This document shows positions 47,026 through 60,350 of a stretch of DNA of 64,000 nt, piece after piece. The translations under genes were made by a program, and so were the position numbers. The stretch spans positions 372,001 to 436,000 of the forward strand of contig JAMPIT010000300.1 of the NCBI GenBank assembly GCA_026261815.1. Direction: 5' to 3'. Within the stretch, counting starts at the first letter, position 1. Every line of letters starts with the position of its first letter. The DNA comes from Monarcha castaneiventris obscurior (taxonomy: Eukaryota > Chordata > Aves > Passeriformes > Monarchidae). The notes beneath the pieces were generated by a model, which saw nothing but the letters and a program-made list of their open reading frames with translations, searched no databases and was not told the DNA's origin.

Positions 47026-48716
47026 AGTTAACAGTTTTTGTTTCTAGCTGGTGAGGTTCTCATTTTCTTTTCAGTGTTACTTTGTTTGTAATACTGTTTA
47101 AGTTAATGTACTTTCTGAGTTAATTTTAGAATGTCTAATAAAAGGTATGTTGCAAAAATCTGTTTATTAAAAACAAACTCAAGTACACTTCTCCACCATT
47201 TTGCAGTTATTTTTATGAATGTACTGTAATTGTAGTTTGCATTTATTATTAAAATTATTGCAGTGTGACTCTTCAGCGTGCAGCTCATTAAAAACAGTGA
47301 TTTAAATAAAAAATATCGTTTCTTAAGAGATTTCTTTAGTTAAATTAAGAATTTCTGCAGAAAAGAAAATTAAGCCATAGATCTAGTGAATTTAATTTTA
47401 TATAAAAATTGAAGAAATAACCCCAAACAACACTAATATATAGTAATTAGCATATGTTTCAAATGCATTAGCATTGTGGATTGAGGTTCAGCCAGTGTGA
47501 ACTTAAGTGCGATGTACACTGGGAAACGATTAGCAGACAGGTCTGCAGCTCTTTTTCCAGCTCCTGCATAATTCACTGCACAGCCTTTCACACCTGCGAT
47601 GAAGGGGAGGTTGCATTTTCTATCTCTTTGTGTGAGCTAAGAAGCATTCCAATGGACTGTTTACAGAATTTGATATGTAAAAGACAGATAGAGCAGCCTG
47701 AGTGCTCTCCTAAATTGTCTCTTCTTTTGTGGTTTGGTGTAGGTGACAGTACAAAACAAATGACTGTGAGAAGTTGGCCTCTTGGTAAACGACCAGATTT
47801 GTCATTATTTGAGCTTTGGGTGATCTTCAGTGTTGTAAAAAGGAGTGTGATGGCAACAAATAACAGCAAATATTGACAAGCATGATGTGGTGCTTTGGAG
47901 ACCAGGGGAGGTGAGGCTGCAAACTGCAGCTGCAAAAGAACACCAAGGTCTTCCTCTGATTAAAAGGCAAGGCCTAATTGCAGTTCATTGTAGTTGTTTT
48001 AACAAGGAGCAGGTTTAATTATTCCATAAAATCTTTATAGTTGCTCAATGAAAGCAGTTACATTTATTAAATAATTGCACAATCTTGCATTGCATATGAT
48101 TTTGAAACATTCCAAGGATCTTCCAAGCCCTGATGATTAGGTTGTTCCCTCATATGGAAGTATTGTATCCCCATGCATCGCTTTTTGGACAAAATTTCTC
48201 AGTGATGGAATGTATCATTCTGTTCTAAACAATGCTGTTTAAACTGCTGTGGAGGGAAAGGAATTACTTTTTTGATAGGTAGCACTACAAAACTTTGTAT
48301 TCCCAATGTTTTTCATCCATGCACAGCTTAATTTTTTCTAACAGTTTGAGTATCATGCAGCTTGCCTTTGAAGTACTACAATACTGAACAGACCTAGGAG
48401 ACAAGTGTAGCAGTGAATTTCTAGACGCAATTCCTTGGAATACGTTTTCAGATGGCTTTTTGATGTCAGACAATGCTTAAAATTCATGATGCAAATTTTT
48501 TCAGAGACAACTAAAGACTTTGAAGGTCTGATTCCATTAATGTTGATGGAATTTGGCAAGAAAGCCTTCTAATATCCGTAGGAATTTTCATCTTAACAAT
48601 TACTCTCAATTCTAGAAATGCTGGAGAATATTAAACCTGATCTGATCCTAGTAATGTTGGAAAATGGCAACTACAAGCCCTGAGTTTTGAGCAATCCTGC
48701 CTTTTTTCCCCCACAG

Positions 48717-48779
48717 GGCACTGTGGACAACAGTGTAATAGGAATGGTTCTCTCACAGCTGACTCAGGAAATGGACCTG
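48717..48779 (+). CDS. RANBP17-like exon 4, intact
   Basis: This 63-nt block has an excellent acceptor (CTTTTTTCCCCCACAG at 48716) and donor GTGAGC at 48780. It encodes GTVDNSV then IGMVLSQLTQEMDL, closely matching GTVEHCI...LSELTQEMNL of RANBP17 and the SVEYC...LSQLTNEIN segment of XPO7. No defect is visible. It is the best evidence that this locus is RANBP17, and that erosion, if real, is incomplete. Confidence 0.75.
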
Positions 48780-49057
48780 GTGAGCATGGTTTATTTTTTC
48801 CTTTTGCAAGGGATACTGGTAAAGCCTTTCATAAAAATGGCTGCAGCAATATTACTTAGACATGAAGGGATTAAAACACCTTCATCCCAAAATACACATA
48901 GACACAAGAAATTCTTTGTGCAGGAGCTCCACCAGTGCCACATACAGGCATTTCTCTCATCATAGTCACCAGAACACGTAAAGCAAAGTGAGCAATCAAT
49001 TTTGTTTCTGCTAATAACATTCTTTTGCCTCCATTTTAACCTGAGGAAGCGCCTCAG

Positions 49058-49165
49058 ACAGGTCCATTCAGAAAGAAGAGCAGCCTTGAGGAAAAACGGA
49101 AGCATGTCAGGAAATTTACTAGATTTGCATTTAGTGCTGGCCATGATTTTAATTTCCGTTGTCAA
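49058..49165 (+). pseudogene. RANBP17-like exon 5 relic
   Basis: About 280 bases after the intact exon, the frame SERRAALRKNGS...GNLLDLHLVLAMIL resembles the AKHRKIATSFRDTSLKDVLV segment and following LACSLLKE of RANBP17, with an extra residue or two. A CCTCAG acceptor at 49057 is possible; no clear donor is seen. Confidence 0.35.
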
Positions 49166-52100
49166 ACAATTAATCTGCAGGTCTCCACCCAGTTTTAGCG
49201 AGGAAGGAAGATGATAGTTTTTTCTCTCCTTACTTTTCTTAGGGTGGTTATTCAGCACAACCAGCAAAGCATTGTAAGAAAGCTGACTCATTTGTTGACA
49301 TATGGTAAAAAAGCTGACACATTTGTACTTGACAGAAGTACAAGCTGCTGCTCGTGTGCTCTTTTGGAGGTGGTGAGGTTCTTTGTGATGGAAACTAGAG
49401 TGCTCATATACTTGTCCCTCAACTTTTTCTGTTGTGATGAATTCTGTGCTTAAATGGATTACATGATAATTCAGCTGTCTGCAACTACTTTTGCCCCTCA
49501 TATGTTGTGACGGTTCTCTGAATGGCATCACATGGGTTTCCAGGGAGAAATATAAGGAAATTATAAGTGTCTATATTGCTATCTTTAGTATAGGAAGCCA
49601 TTTTTAGGGCTATTTCAACCTCTATAATACACTGAAAAATACACTCAGCTATAAATGTGTATTCTCTAAAAAAATTAGGATAGTTTAAAGATTAAGAAAA
49701 GTACATACAAAATATGCAGAAATTCAAATTTCAAGCCCAATTCCTAATTTAGTGTCAATTTTGGCATGATGCAACAGTAATCATCGGGGTAATGAGGCAT
49801 CTAACAACACAGAGTTGATATTCATTCTATCATCTGTATTGAAAAATTTGTTAATTTACTTGAGATGTGACTTAGAATCTAAATAAGGAGCAGATGAACT
49901 AGTTAAAGTTGTTGCATTTGCATTTATTTTACTGCTTTTCTAGGCAAAATTATATCGGTATTTTTCTAATCTTCAGGAACAGTGTCACTGATTAATGTCT
50001 AATGTTTTCAGTGCTTTTTATATTTTAACCTTGAGCTAGTAATTGCTTTCAAGGTAAATGTTACTTAAATTACTATAATTACAGAAAGCTCAATAAAATA
50101 TTCTTACTCACAAGACGTTGAGAACAGACTTCCAAATCCCAGCAGCTTGTTCTGCTCGCGAAGTACATTTCATTCTGACTCTACAGGGGTTATAAAGCAG
50201 TACAGCCTTTGACAGCTGTACTTACACAGATGTAGAAAGCTCCATTCAGAGTACAGAATTTCCACTTCCTTTTTTCTTAATACTGGGTTTTCTTGGAGAT
50301 AACAAAAGAAAAGAATGACTAAAATGAAAACTAAAATTATTTATTGTAATCTAAGAGGTAAAAAATATGGTTTTCATATACCTCTTTCCATCCTCTGTCA
50401 TTTAAATTGTCTTTATAACTACTGACCCTTTCCTAACACATTCGTAACTGGCATATTTAGAGGTGTAAAAGGTATTTTGAAAAGGTCAGACAGGTAAATG
50501 CATAATGCAGCTATTCCTCTGAATGGTATTAAATATTTGTGATTTATTTTCCTGCTCTTTTTTTGAGTGTGAACCCTGGTTTTCTTCTGTGGAGCAGCCA
50601 CTTTTTCAGTAACTTACATAATATCTCCTACTTACCTTTTTATTAGATCTACCTTCCTCCATTCACCTATTGAATTTTATTTGGGAGAACTTTCATGGAT
50701 AAGCTGATTTCATTGACTAGCTACAGTCTGAATTTACAACGCACTTCCCAGGCATGAGGGGCCAAAGGGAAACCATTAGCTGGAGTCTGTCAGCGTCAGT
50801 CCTCTAGGGACTGCTGTTCCCTGTTAGGAAATAGTCAGTGTGGTCCAAATAATGCTATTTTTCTGCAAACTAAACATTTGTGTTCATATTGAAGAGCAAT
50901 ATTACAACCCCAAAAACATTACAAAGTAAGTCAATGTAATAGTAAGGTCTCATTTTAGCATACTGTCTTGCTCGCTGTATCACTAGCGATGTTGTCACGG
51001 TTAACTTAAACAATTAACAGCAGCTAGTGATTACTTGTAAATCTATGGTAATGACTGATTTCTTTGGGATTTTTGCTGTTATAAAAGATAATTGCAGATT
51101 ATTACAGAATAATTGTTTTCTAAAATAAAATATGTCTACTCAGTAATTGCAAAAGCAAATGGACTGAGAATATTTTAGTAACAAAGGTCCGATAAAGGGA
51201 AAGAAGTAATACTTATTAATTGGGATTTTGCTGAAAAATAACTCTGCTTGGAAATGAGCTCTGCAGTTTGTAAAAAGAAGGTAGATTTTTATTTTAAAAA
51301 AGGCTGCTTGGCGCAGGGATGGCTGTGTTCTGTAGAGCAGTGAGCAGCACTTCACAGCTGTCCTGTGACACTGTCTTCAAAATGCCAACCTTCAGTGTCT
51401 CCTAATTCTGAATTTCCGTGAACAGTGTCTGTTCTGAGACACTCCAACTCGGTGTTCTGCTCATGATGGTGATCTCCCAGTGTCCAGTGAGTGGCTGTTT
51501 GCAGCGCCACATGCAGTGTGTCTGAGGTGTTTTCCCTTGCTCAAAGACCATAGGTCTTGCAGCAGGAAATAGGGTTGTTGTTAGAGAACTTGTACAGCTC
51601 TTTTGGCTTGTTAGGAATGGAACAGGAACACCGTGAGCGGGTATTTAGTATTCTTACCTGTATTGTTTTATCACAAAACTGGCACTTATTCCCTGTCACG
51701 ATGTTAGCTGTTACAGGTCTTAGACTATATTACAGTTTCACACGGCATTAAAAAAAGACTGAGATTTAAGACAAACCTGAATATTTTCTGAACTCCGTTG
51801 TGATGACCTGCATGTTATTGCACGCCCTGAATAACATCTCTGTGTATATTTGATCTCTGCATCTTTTTTAATCATAGAACACACTGTACTCTAGTCCTCT
51901 TACTAAAGCAGAGCTACTTATGTTGCATAAGCCCAGCTTTTGGCTATGCGGGTACTGGAACTCCTCAGAACTTTTAATTGCTCTAGTTGAAGGAGGCTGA
52001 ATGTAAACCCTCTGGTTTAGTTTTTTCACAACACAATACTGCAACACATGAGGGAGACTGAGTGGAGATTTATGTAAACAAAGACTAGTTTGTCAGAGAT

Positions 52101-53637
52101 TTGAAACAAACATGAAATAAAAAGGAAAGATTTTAAGCAGACACTATGCATCTGCTGATACATAAAAGTAGCCAAAATAAAATATTGTCTGACAGTCACA
52201 ACATGACAAAATTTGTTTATCTGTAGTGTATCCTTTATGTTTATCTTTAGAATGGTTTCGCAAGACACTGTATTCATCAGGTTATTGTCTTGAGTGATAT
52301 AAGTTAAGCTTTTGTGACTTTGTAAAAAACCAAAAACAAGGGCAAGGTATCTGGTTTATGTAAATAGCTCGCTTCTTGTGAAGCTTTGTGCGTAGCTTAG
52401 TTGGAAACCCTTTCAAGTTGTCTTTTTTGCATTGTTATTTTCACTCAGTTTATTTTAATTTTTTGCAACATATATTTTGCCAAAAGAAGGTAGACTATAA
52501 AAGCAGCTTTACTGTACTCTGGTCTCAGTGCCTTTCAGTTGAGGAAGAAACTTTTATCAGCATCCTTAAGGTCTAACAGGTCTGTAGGTTACTTTACAAT
52601 TCAGGACTTTGTTTTTGCTACTCAGTCTAGAATTGTGCATCCATCCTGAGAGCAGGAGCCATTTGTTGCTGGATTGGTTACTGACTGAGTGTCAGGATGG
52701 TCAAATTAAAAGATATTCTAGTTTAATGTGCCAGAGAGATTAAAACAATCCAGGTTTTGCAACACAGCAGTGATTTTCCAGAAGAGAGAGGCCAAGAAAA
52801 TTCCTCTACATTCAGTGTTCGTTAACTGAAGAATTCCCTAAAGAGGCATTGCAATATTTGAATGTTAATACAAAATACACAACATACACAGACTCAAGGA
52901 GTAATTTATAGAACCTCAGTTTCACAGGAATTACAATTCTTACATTCTTTTTTACCGGATAAGGAATTTGCCAGTGGGTACTGTAAGGGCTTTATTGGAG
53001 AACGACACCTAAATAATCTGGGAACCTGAAGCCAGGAGAGGGTAGCTTGGAATGGGTGAGCTGTGTCTTTCAAGCCCCTTTGGAAATAGTTCACAAGAGT
53101 TTCAAAACTGTGTGGTTATTAACACACTATTTTTTTGAAGGATATTTCTGACCCATGACATATTTTATTATGTGCAAATCACTTTAAACAGTATTCTAAA
53201 ATTACAATGAGTCCTTTATTTGAGACAGACCTAAAAATCAAATAGATAGTAGTGAGACTCAATTACTTCCCACTGCTGTGATAAGTAGATGTAACAGCCC
53301 TGCTGTAGGAGAATCCATTCTATGCCTTTAAATAACTTGTGGCAGGCCAGTGAGGATACTGAATTAATTGTCTGTTATCGAGACTGTGTAGTCTTAATTT
53401 GTATTGCATTTTATTTATGAGCATATACAGGTTAATAAGCTGTTCTATTTTATATATTATTTCTGCTCAGTATTTTGTTAGTTGATTTACCCAGGTAAAA
53501 TTAAGGCTGGCAAAGGGAGAAATTGAACTACTCTTGAATGCAGTTTGATGCTGTACAGAGATGCTGATACCTTGAGGAAGTGTTTTGTACTGGCGTAAGA
53601 GTTTAGCATCCTTAACCCTTCTTTCCTTTTGATATAG

Positions 53638-53743
53638 GACAGCTGGCATGGCTTTTCTCTCTCATGGGTAGTTTTGGGGGAGGACAATGAACCTACACTA
53701 CTAGTGAGGAGCACAATACCCAATGTGCAGGACTATCCTGTTG
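53638..53743 (+). other. Unassigned exon-like segment with strong splice signals
   Basis: A 106-nt open block of 35 codons lies between an acceptor (pyrimidine tract then ATATAG at 53637) and a near-consensus donor GTAAGT at 53744. It reads DSWHGFSLSWVVLGEDNEP then TLLVRSTIPNVQDYPV. I do not recognise the protein. A very weak similarity to the NFDFIGSSADES...TVQIP region of RANBP17 would be collinear with the other relics, but it is not convincing. Confidence 0.3.
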
Positions 53744-56700
53744 GTAAGTGGGGCGTATTTTGAATTATAATTTTTTTTTTTTTTTAATGGTATTTAGTGT
53801 CAGCAGATACCTGGAATTTAAATGTTTCAAATTTTGTCCAGTCCTTGGTTATGGAGGTTCAAGTGGTGTACTCACTTTCTGTGGATTGAGACAATTCCAC
53901 TGGCATTAGTCTTCCTTCATTTATCATCCTGAGCACTGCAGGAGTCACTAAACTTATCATTTCATAACTCCTTCAGAGGAAAGGAAGGGGCTTAAAAGCA
54001 GGTATGTCTCTTCCTATAAGCAGCGTGTGGCTATGACCATGTAGCTAACTGCTTTGATTTTTGTGTTCCACAATGCTAATTATTTAATTAATAAATTTTA
54101 TTTATTATTTATTGCTGTGAGTTTTTGTTGCTGTTTTCTGCAGAAATTCCTTTATAATAAGTATTTTGGAATGAATGTGCAATTATTGTGGCTGGAGAAG
54201 TGTAGAGGACCTGCCGGTCAACAACTGAATATTTAGACTAATTTTTAAGCTATAGCTTGGAATATAAAAGAATCCTTTTGATTTAAATATATGCATAAAA
54301 GACTGCTCTTTCTGCAGTGAGGTGAGGGTTTTTGTGGATGACCAATTTCGGGTGGCTAAAACTTTTTTAATCTGTGTGTATGTTTGATCCTGTTCTTGTA
54401 CATCCACTAGCTAACACATGAAAAAGGACATGCAACTTAGACGTGGAGAAAAAGCTTCACTTTTTTCTTTTTTGTTTCTTGCCTTCTTAATATACCCTGG
54501 GTCTCTGTGGTGTTTGCAATGTTCCACTCTTTAAAGAATGTGAAATGTTTTAGTATACAGGCTTAGAGATGAGGTAGCTGCTGACCTCTAATCCCGTGAC
54601 TGTATATAGCAGAACTGACAAAAAGTGAGACATAGCTAGGGAATTCAGATTTCAAGGAATGAATAGCTGAATAACTGAGGAATTTAAATAAATGAATACT
54701 CCTTTTAAAAAAATTAATTAACTTTTCTTACCTGACACAGACTGAAATTAGTCCTTTCAACTCAGTCCTTATAATATGGAGGTATATACCAAGTGTGGAT
54801 TTAAGCCTCAAAACACGTTGATTCAGATATTTTAAGACAGACAGAAGTGGGAAGGAGAGAGGCTGACTGTGCATTATATCCTGCATACGTGAGTTTGTTT
54901 CTAAGTACAAGATCTTCAGTTTCCAGGGAGCCCAAGCAGCTCTTCTGCACTTGCTGTTCGACAGTCCTCTTTCTCAAATTTCTGTTTCTTTCATCAGAGA
55001 AGGGATGCTCTAAAAAAAAACCTAAACACTTTTACAAATTTACCACAGTATAACGCACGCTTCTCAGAAAATTTCAAAAGACAAATCAGAAAAAAATTAT
55101 GTTGATGTTTAACTGTGGTCAATTAGTGTAATTATCATCTAAACAAAACAGAATCTTAGAAGTCCCTTAAACATGGGCAAAGAAAAATAGCTAATATGTT
55201 CCTAAAGAAATTGGCTGTGACAATATCATTTCAGGTGAGAACTCTTCCTGAAAATATTTGCTTGTGTCATGTGTTTTCGAAGTGCTCTCTTTGATGGATG
55301 CCCAGTTATCTCAGCATAAAAATGAAAATGTTTAACTGGCAGTTCTGTGGTTTTGGGTCAGTTCAGTAAAACATATGTGAGAGCCCAGATTCAGCAAAGG
55401 TAAGTACTTTTTGTAAACCACAATATTTGAACTAAATATTCTGTGCCGGAATGAACTTGCCAATATAGCTCGCCCATAAAAGCTCTTGAGCTCACCTGGG
55501 GGAAAATGACTGGATGGAGAGAGAGGGGTCCACCCTGTGTGCTTTGGAGTTTTGGCATGCAAGGAGTTAGTCATTTAATAGCTATGTTCATTAAACAATT
55601 TTAGGTTACTTTGCATTTCGATTTTTTATGTCAAACATCTAGCAGGGTTCTGATATATTGTGTAATATTTCACATCTGGGTACACAAGATTTATTCTTTT
55701 AATAGCTCTGTTCTTTTGACAGTTATTCATGTATGTGGCTTCCACTGTATTTCTCAAAATACTTGGCGTTTCTGCATCTTAAATATGGAAGAGGGAAAAG
55801 AAAGATGCATTTTTGAAGAAGCAGCAGTTAATTCACCTTAACTGTAGGGGACAGTCATAATGTAGATGTTATAAACAGAATGTCAGTAAGATGAGATCAA
55901 TTGGTCTTGAGAAACAACTCAGTTGGAGCTTCAAGCGAATTTTTAGCAAATTTTGACAGTGATTGAGGTGTGGTTTTACTTGCATAACACTCCTTCCCTG
56001 CTTTCTGGTGGACAGTCCCAATCTCCAGATTATTTGTACCCCTTCAGGTTAGAAATCTACTTCAAATTTCTCATGTAAAATTTAAAAAAAATTTTACCCT
56101 ATACTTTGTTAATTTTTCATTAAAGCAATGCCTTCTTTTCATTTGTCAAAGATGGTTTGTAATTTTAAAACACAGTGGACTTGTCTGATGCTACGGAACA
56201 GGATGTTCCCAGTTAAAGTGTACTGGTGTTCCAAGCATATTAAGGAACAAAACCCTTACTGTTGTCAATTCAAAGGCAAAGTGTCTCTACACGACAGCTA
56301 ATATTCTGGTCTGTAATTTCTCTTCATTATTATATTAATATTTTTATTTTTACTCCTAACATTATTATTTAATCTTTATAATAACATTTTTCCCTTTATC
56401 CAATGTTCAGGGTTTCTGTTTCTCCTTTTGTTTTTATGAGGGTGTAAGTGCCTGGAGAACCCACATCAATGTACAGAAGTGTTATCAGGAGTTGGTGTCG
56501 GAGATTGTAAGCTTTTTATGTCCATCCATAGAGAAAGCTGGAGGAAGCATCTGTGTGTGGGTGAAGCAGAAGGCAAAACAGGGTGGTGGACAATTTGTAC
56601 TTAGTCATCTGGAACTGCGTCATCGGTGGGAAAGCTGCCCAAACTTACCCTGTAATTGCTCAGCAAATTGAGGGGAAAGACCATAAGCCTGGCTCTGCCA

Positions 56701-59700
56701 TTGCACTGCATGGGGAGAGTTAAATGGTTTGTGACTAAGTAAAATGCTGGCTAATGTATCCAACTGATTGACTGGAGAGCACTCGGTGCACAAAGCAATG
56801 ACATGAAATGAAAAGGCATGGGGAAACTCTGTAGCGTGATTTTAAGAAAAGAATTTGGGGTAAGTTATTTTTCCTGTTTTTCCCCCACCCGATCAGTGGA
56901 CATGAATCTAGCTGGTGATATATCATATTTTATATACTGCCTTTGTTTATGGCATGTTCTGGCATGAACCAAGCTGGGACAGGAGGAGTTCTGCAAGGCG
57001 TTCCTTGTGTGTAAGCATTCAAAGTATGTTCCCGAATTCCAGCCCCAGTCTTGACCCCTAGAGTTCATTGCAAGTACACTTTCATTATGGTTTTTTCCAA
57101 CTGTTTGATTATATTATATACCTGTATCTTTTATTGTGCAGATAAATTTTTATTTTGTTCTAGTTGTCCTGGTACAGCAGCTTCTTATCTGCATGGATAG
57201 ATTCCCATGGTCCTAAGCACAATATTTTGCCATCTCTTCTAAAAAAAGCTGTGTGTGAAGGCATTTTTGCTCTCCGTTTTTGTGTTTTTTAAAACATTTC
57301 TAATCAAGCAAGCTGAGCTGTTTGTGCACTTAAGAGGAGGTAGAAGGCAGCACAGTGGTGGCTGCCGTGCCTGAGCTGCTGTAGCAGCTCGGAGAGCAGC
57401 AGATGGCAGGCTGCCCCCACGGCTGTAAATCCTCGCATACGGTGCCGTGCTGGCAGCTATCTACAAATATGCAGTAGACAGGCTCGCACTTGGAAGCAGA
57501 AAAGTCAGACATACATCACATGAAAAAGTTAATACACATTTATATAGATACTCAGGATTGCTTGTGTTTTTTTATTGACTCAATGCACAATGGAAATTTT
57601 GCATGGTTCAGCCATGCTGTAATGATTATATTTGCTCATATGCTTGCATACAGACAAAGAAGAAATGCTAAAAGAATGGTGAAGAATGAAAATGTAGAAC
57701 TATTCTTCTATACAAGTATACAAATTTTGTTAATTATTTAAATCATATTCTTAAGCATGTGCCTGTAAAATAGGAAAGTCATTAGCAAGATAGAGAATTG
57801 CCTAGGTAAATGAATACCTAATTATTAAGCAGCACACCAGGTTTTACTCTCTGAGGAACTATAGCATAACCTTGGACATTTCTTCCATGATGCTGAAATA
57901 CACGTCTGGTGTCATAACCATTCCAGTACAAAATAATGCATCAAGATATTATCCTGTAGGAGAGACAGACCTTTGAATGGATATATACATATTAAATATC
58001 CGTTAAATACTAGGCTGGATTCTCTGGTCCGGCACAGGGCTGTTACTATTCGTCTATCTATTGTCTATCTGTACATATTTTGTTTTAAGGGTGGTATGAC
58101 TTAGTTTTCATAGGGTAATTTTTTGGTGGAATATTGCTGGTATGGATCCTGGCAGGGTAGTAGGTAGTGAGGTGTCTGGAGAAGCATTGCAGCATCTCTT
58201 CTGAAGATGTAGCACTGAGTGCCAACTGCAGATGATTGTAGAGCCGCTGCTGTGAGCTTTTCACTAATGTGAATTGACATCATCAAAAAAAAAATCATTG
58301 CTTTGGCTGAGACTGTTCCTTTGCAACATTCTTAATATACAAACAGCTACACAATTATGTATTTCTAATTCACACTGGACTGGGAGGAAATGATCAAAAA
58401 GGACAGGCTTTGAATTCAGAGGGATCTTCATAGGCTGGAGGAATGACCTGGAAGCATAAAATGCTGGTGAGACACCATGCTTAGGAACAAAAAGTCCCTC
58501 TTATAAATTGTCCCTGAGACCTCTCTGGACAGCACTGTTTTTTCAGAAATTGCTGTAGAGTGTGAGCAGGGGTAAATCAGCAGTATGTGTTTGTTAAACT
58601 CATGAGAAAAATGCATCATCTTTGTGTCTAAAATAGCACATTTATTTTGTTAGGTGTTATATTTTCTTACTCAATTTTGAGTATTTTGCTCCGATTAGGG
58701 AATAACGTGTCCAAATTTGTAGACCACACTTTGAGAAAACTGTAGATAAATAGCAGAGTGGGACTCACAAATGAGATGCAGACGCCGCTTGGTTTAGTTT
58801 AGCAAATAGAATATAGGAGTGGGACCAAAAAACTTGAACGTTTTAGAAAATCAGTTTTTCTTAGACAAGCAAATCTAATATTTTCACTACTCTTCGAAGG
58901 AAAGATGGAGTGAAATGGGCTTAATTTGCAGAAAGGAGGACATAGGGAAAGTTTTTTAACCATGACAGTAAGGGATTACTGGCGAGTGCTGTTCAAGAGA
59001 AGATGTGATGGATGACCAGGTATATATAGCTAATCCACTGTCCTTCAAGTACAGAAACACTCAGAAATCCTGCTCCTCTCATCTCCTGCTCCATAATCAG
59101 GCAGTTATAATTGGTCATGGTTGTTTGCTAAGGCTAAGCCAGTGAAATGGGTGGTCACAGGGAAGTGAGCCCTCCTGTATGTAGTGTGTCATGTCCATCA
59201 ACCACTCATAAGGATGTTTTCTCTTATTTTTGATTTTATTTTGGCCAGGTATGTTTCAAGAAACTAATCTCATCCATTTTAAAAGGAAAAAATAATATGA
59301 TAACTAAGAGTGAAGAATTAGAAAAATTTAGGAAGATTTAGAGTGTCTTTGTTGGCAGAGGAGTTTGACTCCTTTTCCTGATCAGAGTCCTCATTCATCT
59401 GTGCCACACATGGGATAACCTACAGTAGAGAGATACTGCATGGTGTAACCTCTGCCAAATTGTGGAACATAACAGGGCAGCAGAAAAGCAAAGTTGGTGG
59501 TGACCAGAAAGTGAAGATCTTGTTTGTTGAACAGCAGAGCAGACTTGTCACTTTATGAGCACGTTCTCCATGAGTTCCATAGAAGTTTTTACCTTGAAAT
59601 TCTTGCTAGCCGCGACCCTTTCTTTCTTTCACGCACATCAGACATTGCCCTTGGAGAAGGGAAAAAGCAACAAGAGGTGTTTGTACCCTTCCCTGGAGTG

Positions 59701-60219
59701 GTTCAATGTGCAGCTCTTCCCGGCTCTCCCAGAGGCTGGATCAGCCGCCTGTGGGATTTGGCTGTGATTGTCCCTAGTTGGCCTCTAGACATTGCTAGAG
59801 GTGAATAAAAGTGTTACGTCGTGCCAACTAGCTTCTAAAAGTGATGCAACTGAGTGAATGAAGTTACTCAAATATATTAAGTTCACTTAAAATCATTAAC
59901 ATGAAAAAAGTTTAAAATTATTCTGGCTTCGTACACGGGAGTTCTGACACTTGTAACAGTTCAGGGTTCCACGTGCACACGGTGATTGGAAAAAAGCTTG
60001 ATTTAATTTGAGACTTCTCCCTAGATGTTGCATTAAGAGTTATTGTAGAAAAGAAACCTTGAAAAATACTTGTACAAAAGCAGAAAGTTCTTTTTATCGC
60101 TAGTTCCTTTACATCTTATTTTCTGATGAGGAGTGCTTTTAGTAGTTAAATATTTTGAGGTTAAAATTGAATTATTTAAAGGGCAATGAGGTGCGAGAGG
60201 AGCCCATGAGGAGGTGGCA

Positions 60220-60350
60220 GTGATACCCAGGCGCAGAGCTGCGGCCGTGCCCCGGCCGTGTGTGCTGGGCCCGGCGTGCGGCGCTGTTGGGCCGCGGTTC
60301 GCCCGGGTACAGCGGCGCTATCCAAATGTCGCCGTGACCTTACCCGGAAT
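60220..60350. promoter_or_regulatory. Isolated CpG-dense patch
   Basis: About 130 bases packed with CpG (GCGGCCG, CCCGGCGTGCGGCGC, GGGCCGCGGTTCGCCCGGG) in otherwise AT-rich DNA, with a second, weaker CpG cluster around 60500-60545. It could be a small CpG island or an intragenic promoter. No exon with clear homology is attached. Confidence 0.35.

Larger units (their letters stand above)
42596..48716. other. Intronic DNA of the RANBP17-like locus (first introns)
   Basis: Apart from the relic exons and CpG island, this is AT-rich non-coding sequence. A 131-codon open frame at 47481-47876 shows no recognisable domain. Confidence 0.5.
42579..49165 (+). pseudogene. Decayed 5' end of a RANBP17 (exportin-7 family) locus
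   Basis: RANBP17 is a nuclear transport receptor related to exportin 7 and normally lies next to GABRP. Five segments in the right order resemble its N-terminal exons. 42579-42595 ends ALRVQ, against ALHFQ in human. About 44548-44720 reads LAEQEVLFKHL, then, one frame over, KVLLELIKSP and RQLLLAQG. About 46854-47025 reads SPFP, then LSYLAIYL and HALVILVIQ. 48717-48779 is intact. About 49058-49165 reads NLLDLHLVLA. The second and third segments contain frame changes, and the second lacks a clear donor. Either the gene is a pseudogene in this lineage or the indels are sequence errors. The human comparison is from memory and the matches are by eye. Confidence 0.55.

Noticed and set aside
47481..47876. 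131-aa open frame
   Set aside because: No recognisable domain or homology, ordinary composition, and located in an intron-like interval.
57373..57392. Perfect short inverted repeat GAGCTGCT-GT-AGCAGCTC
   Set aside because: A single 8-bp stem is expected by chance in a window this long, and there is no RNA-gene context.
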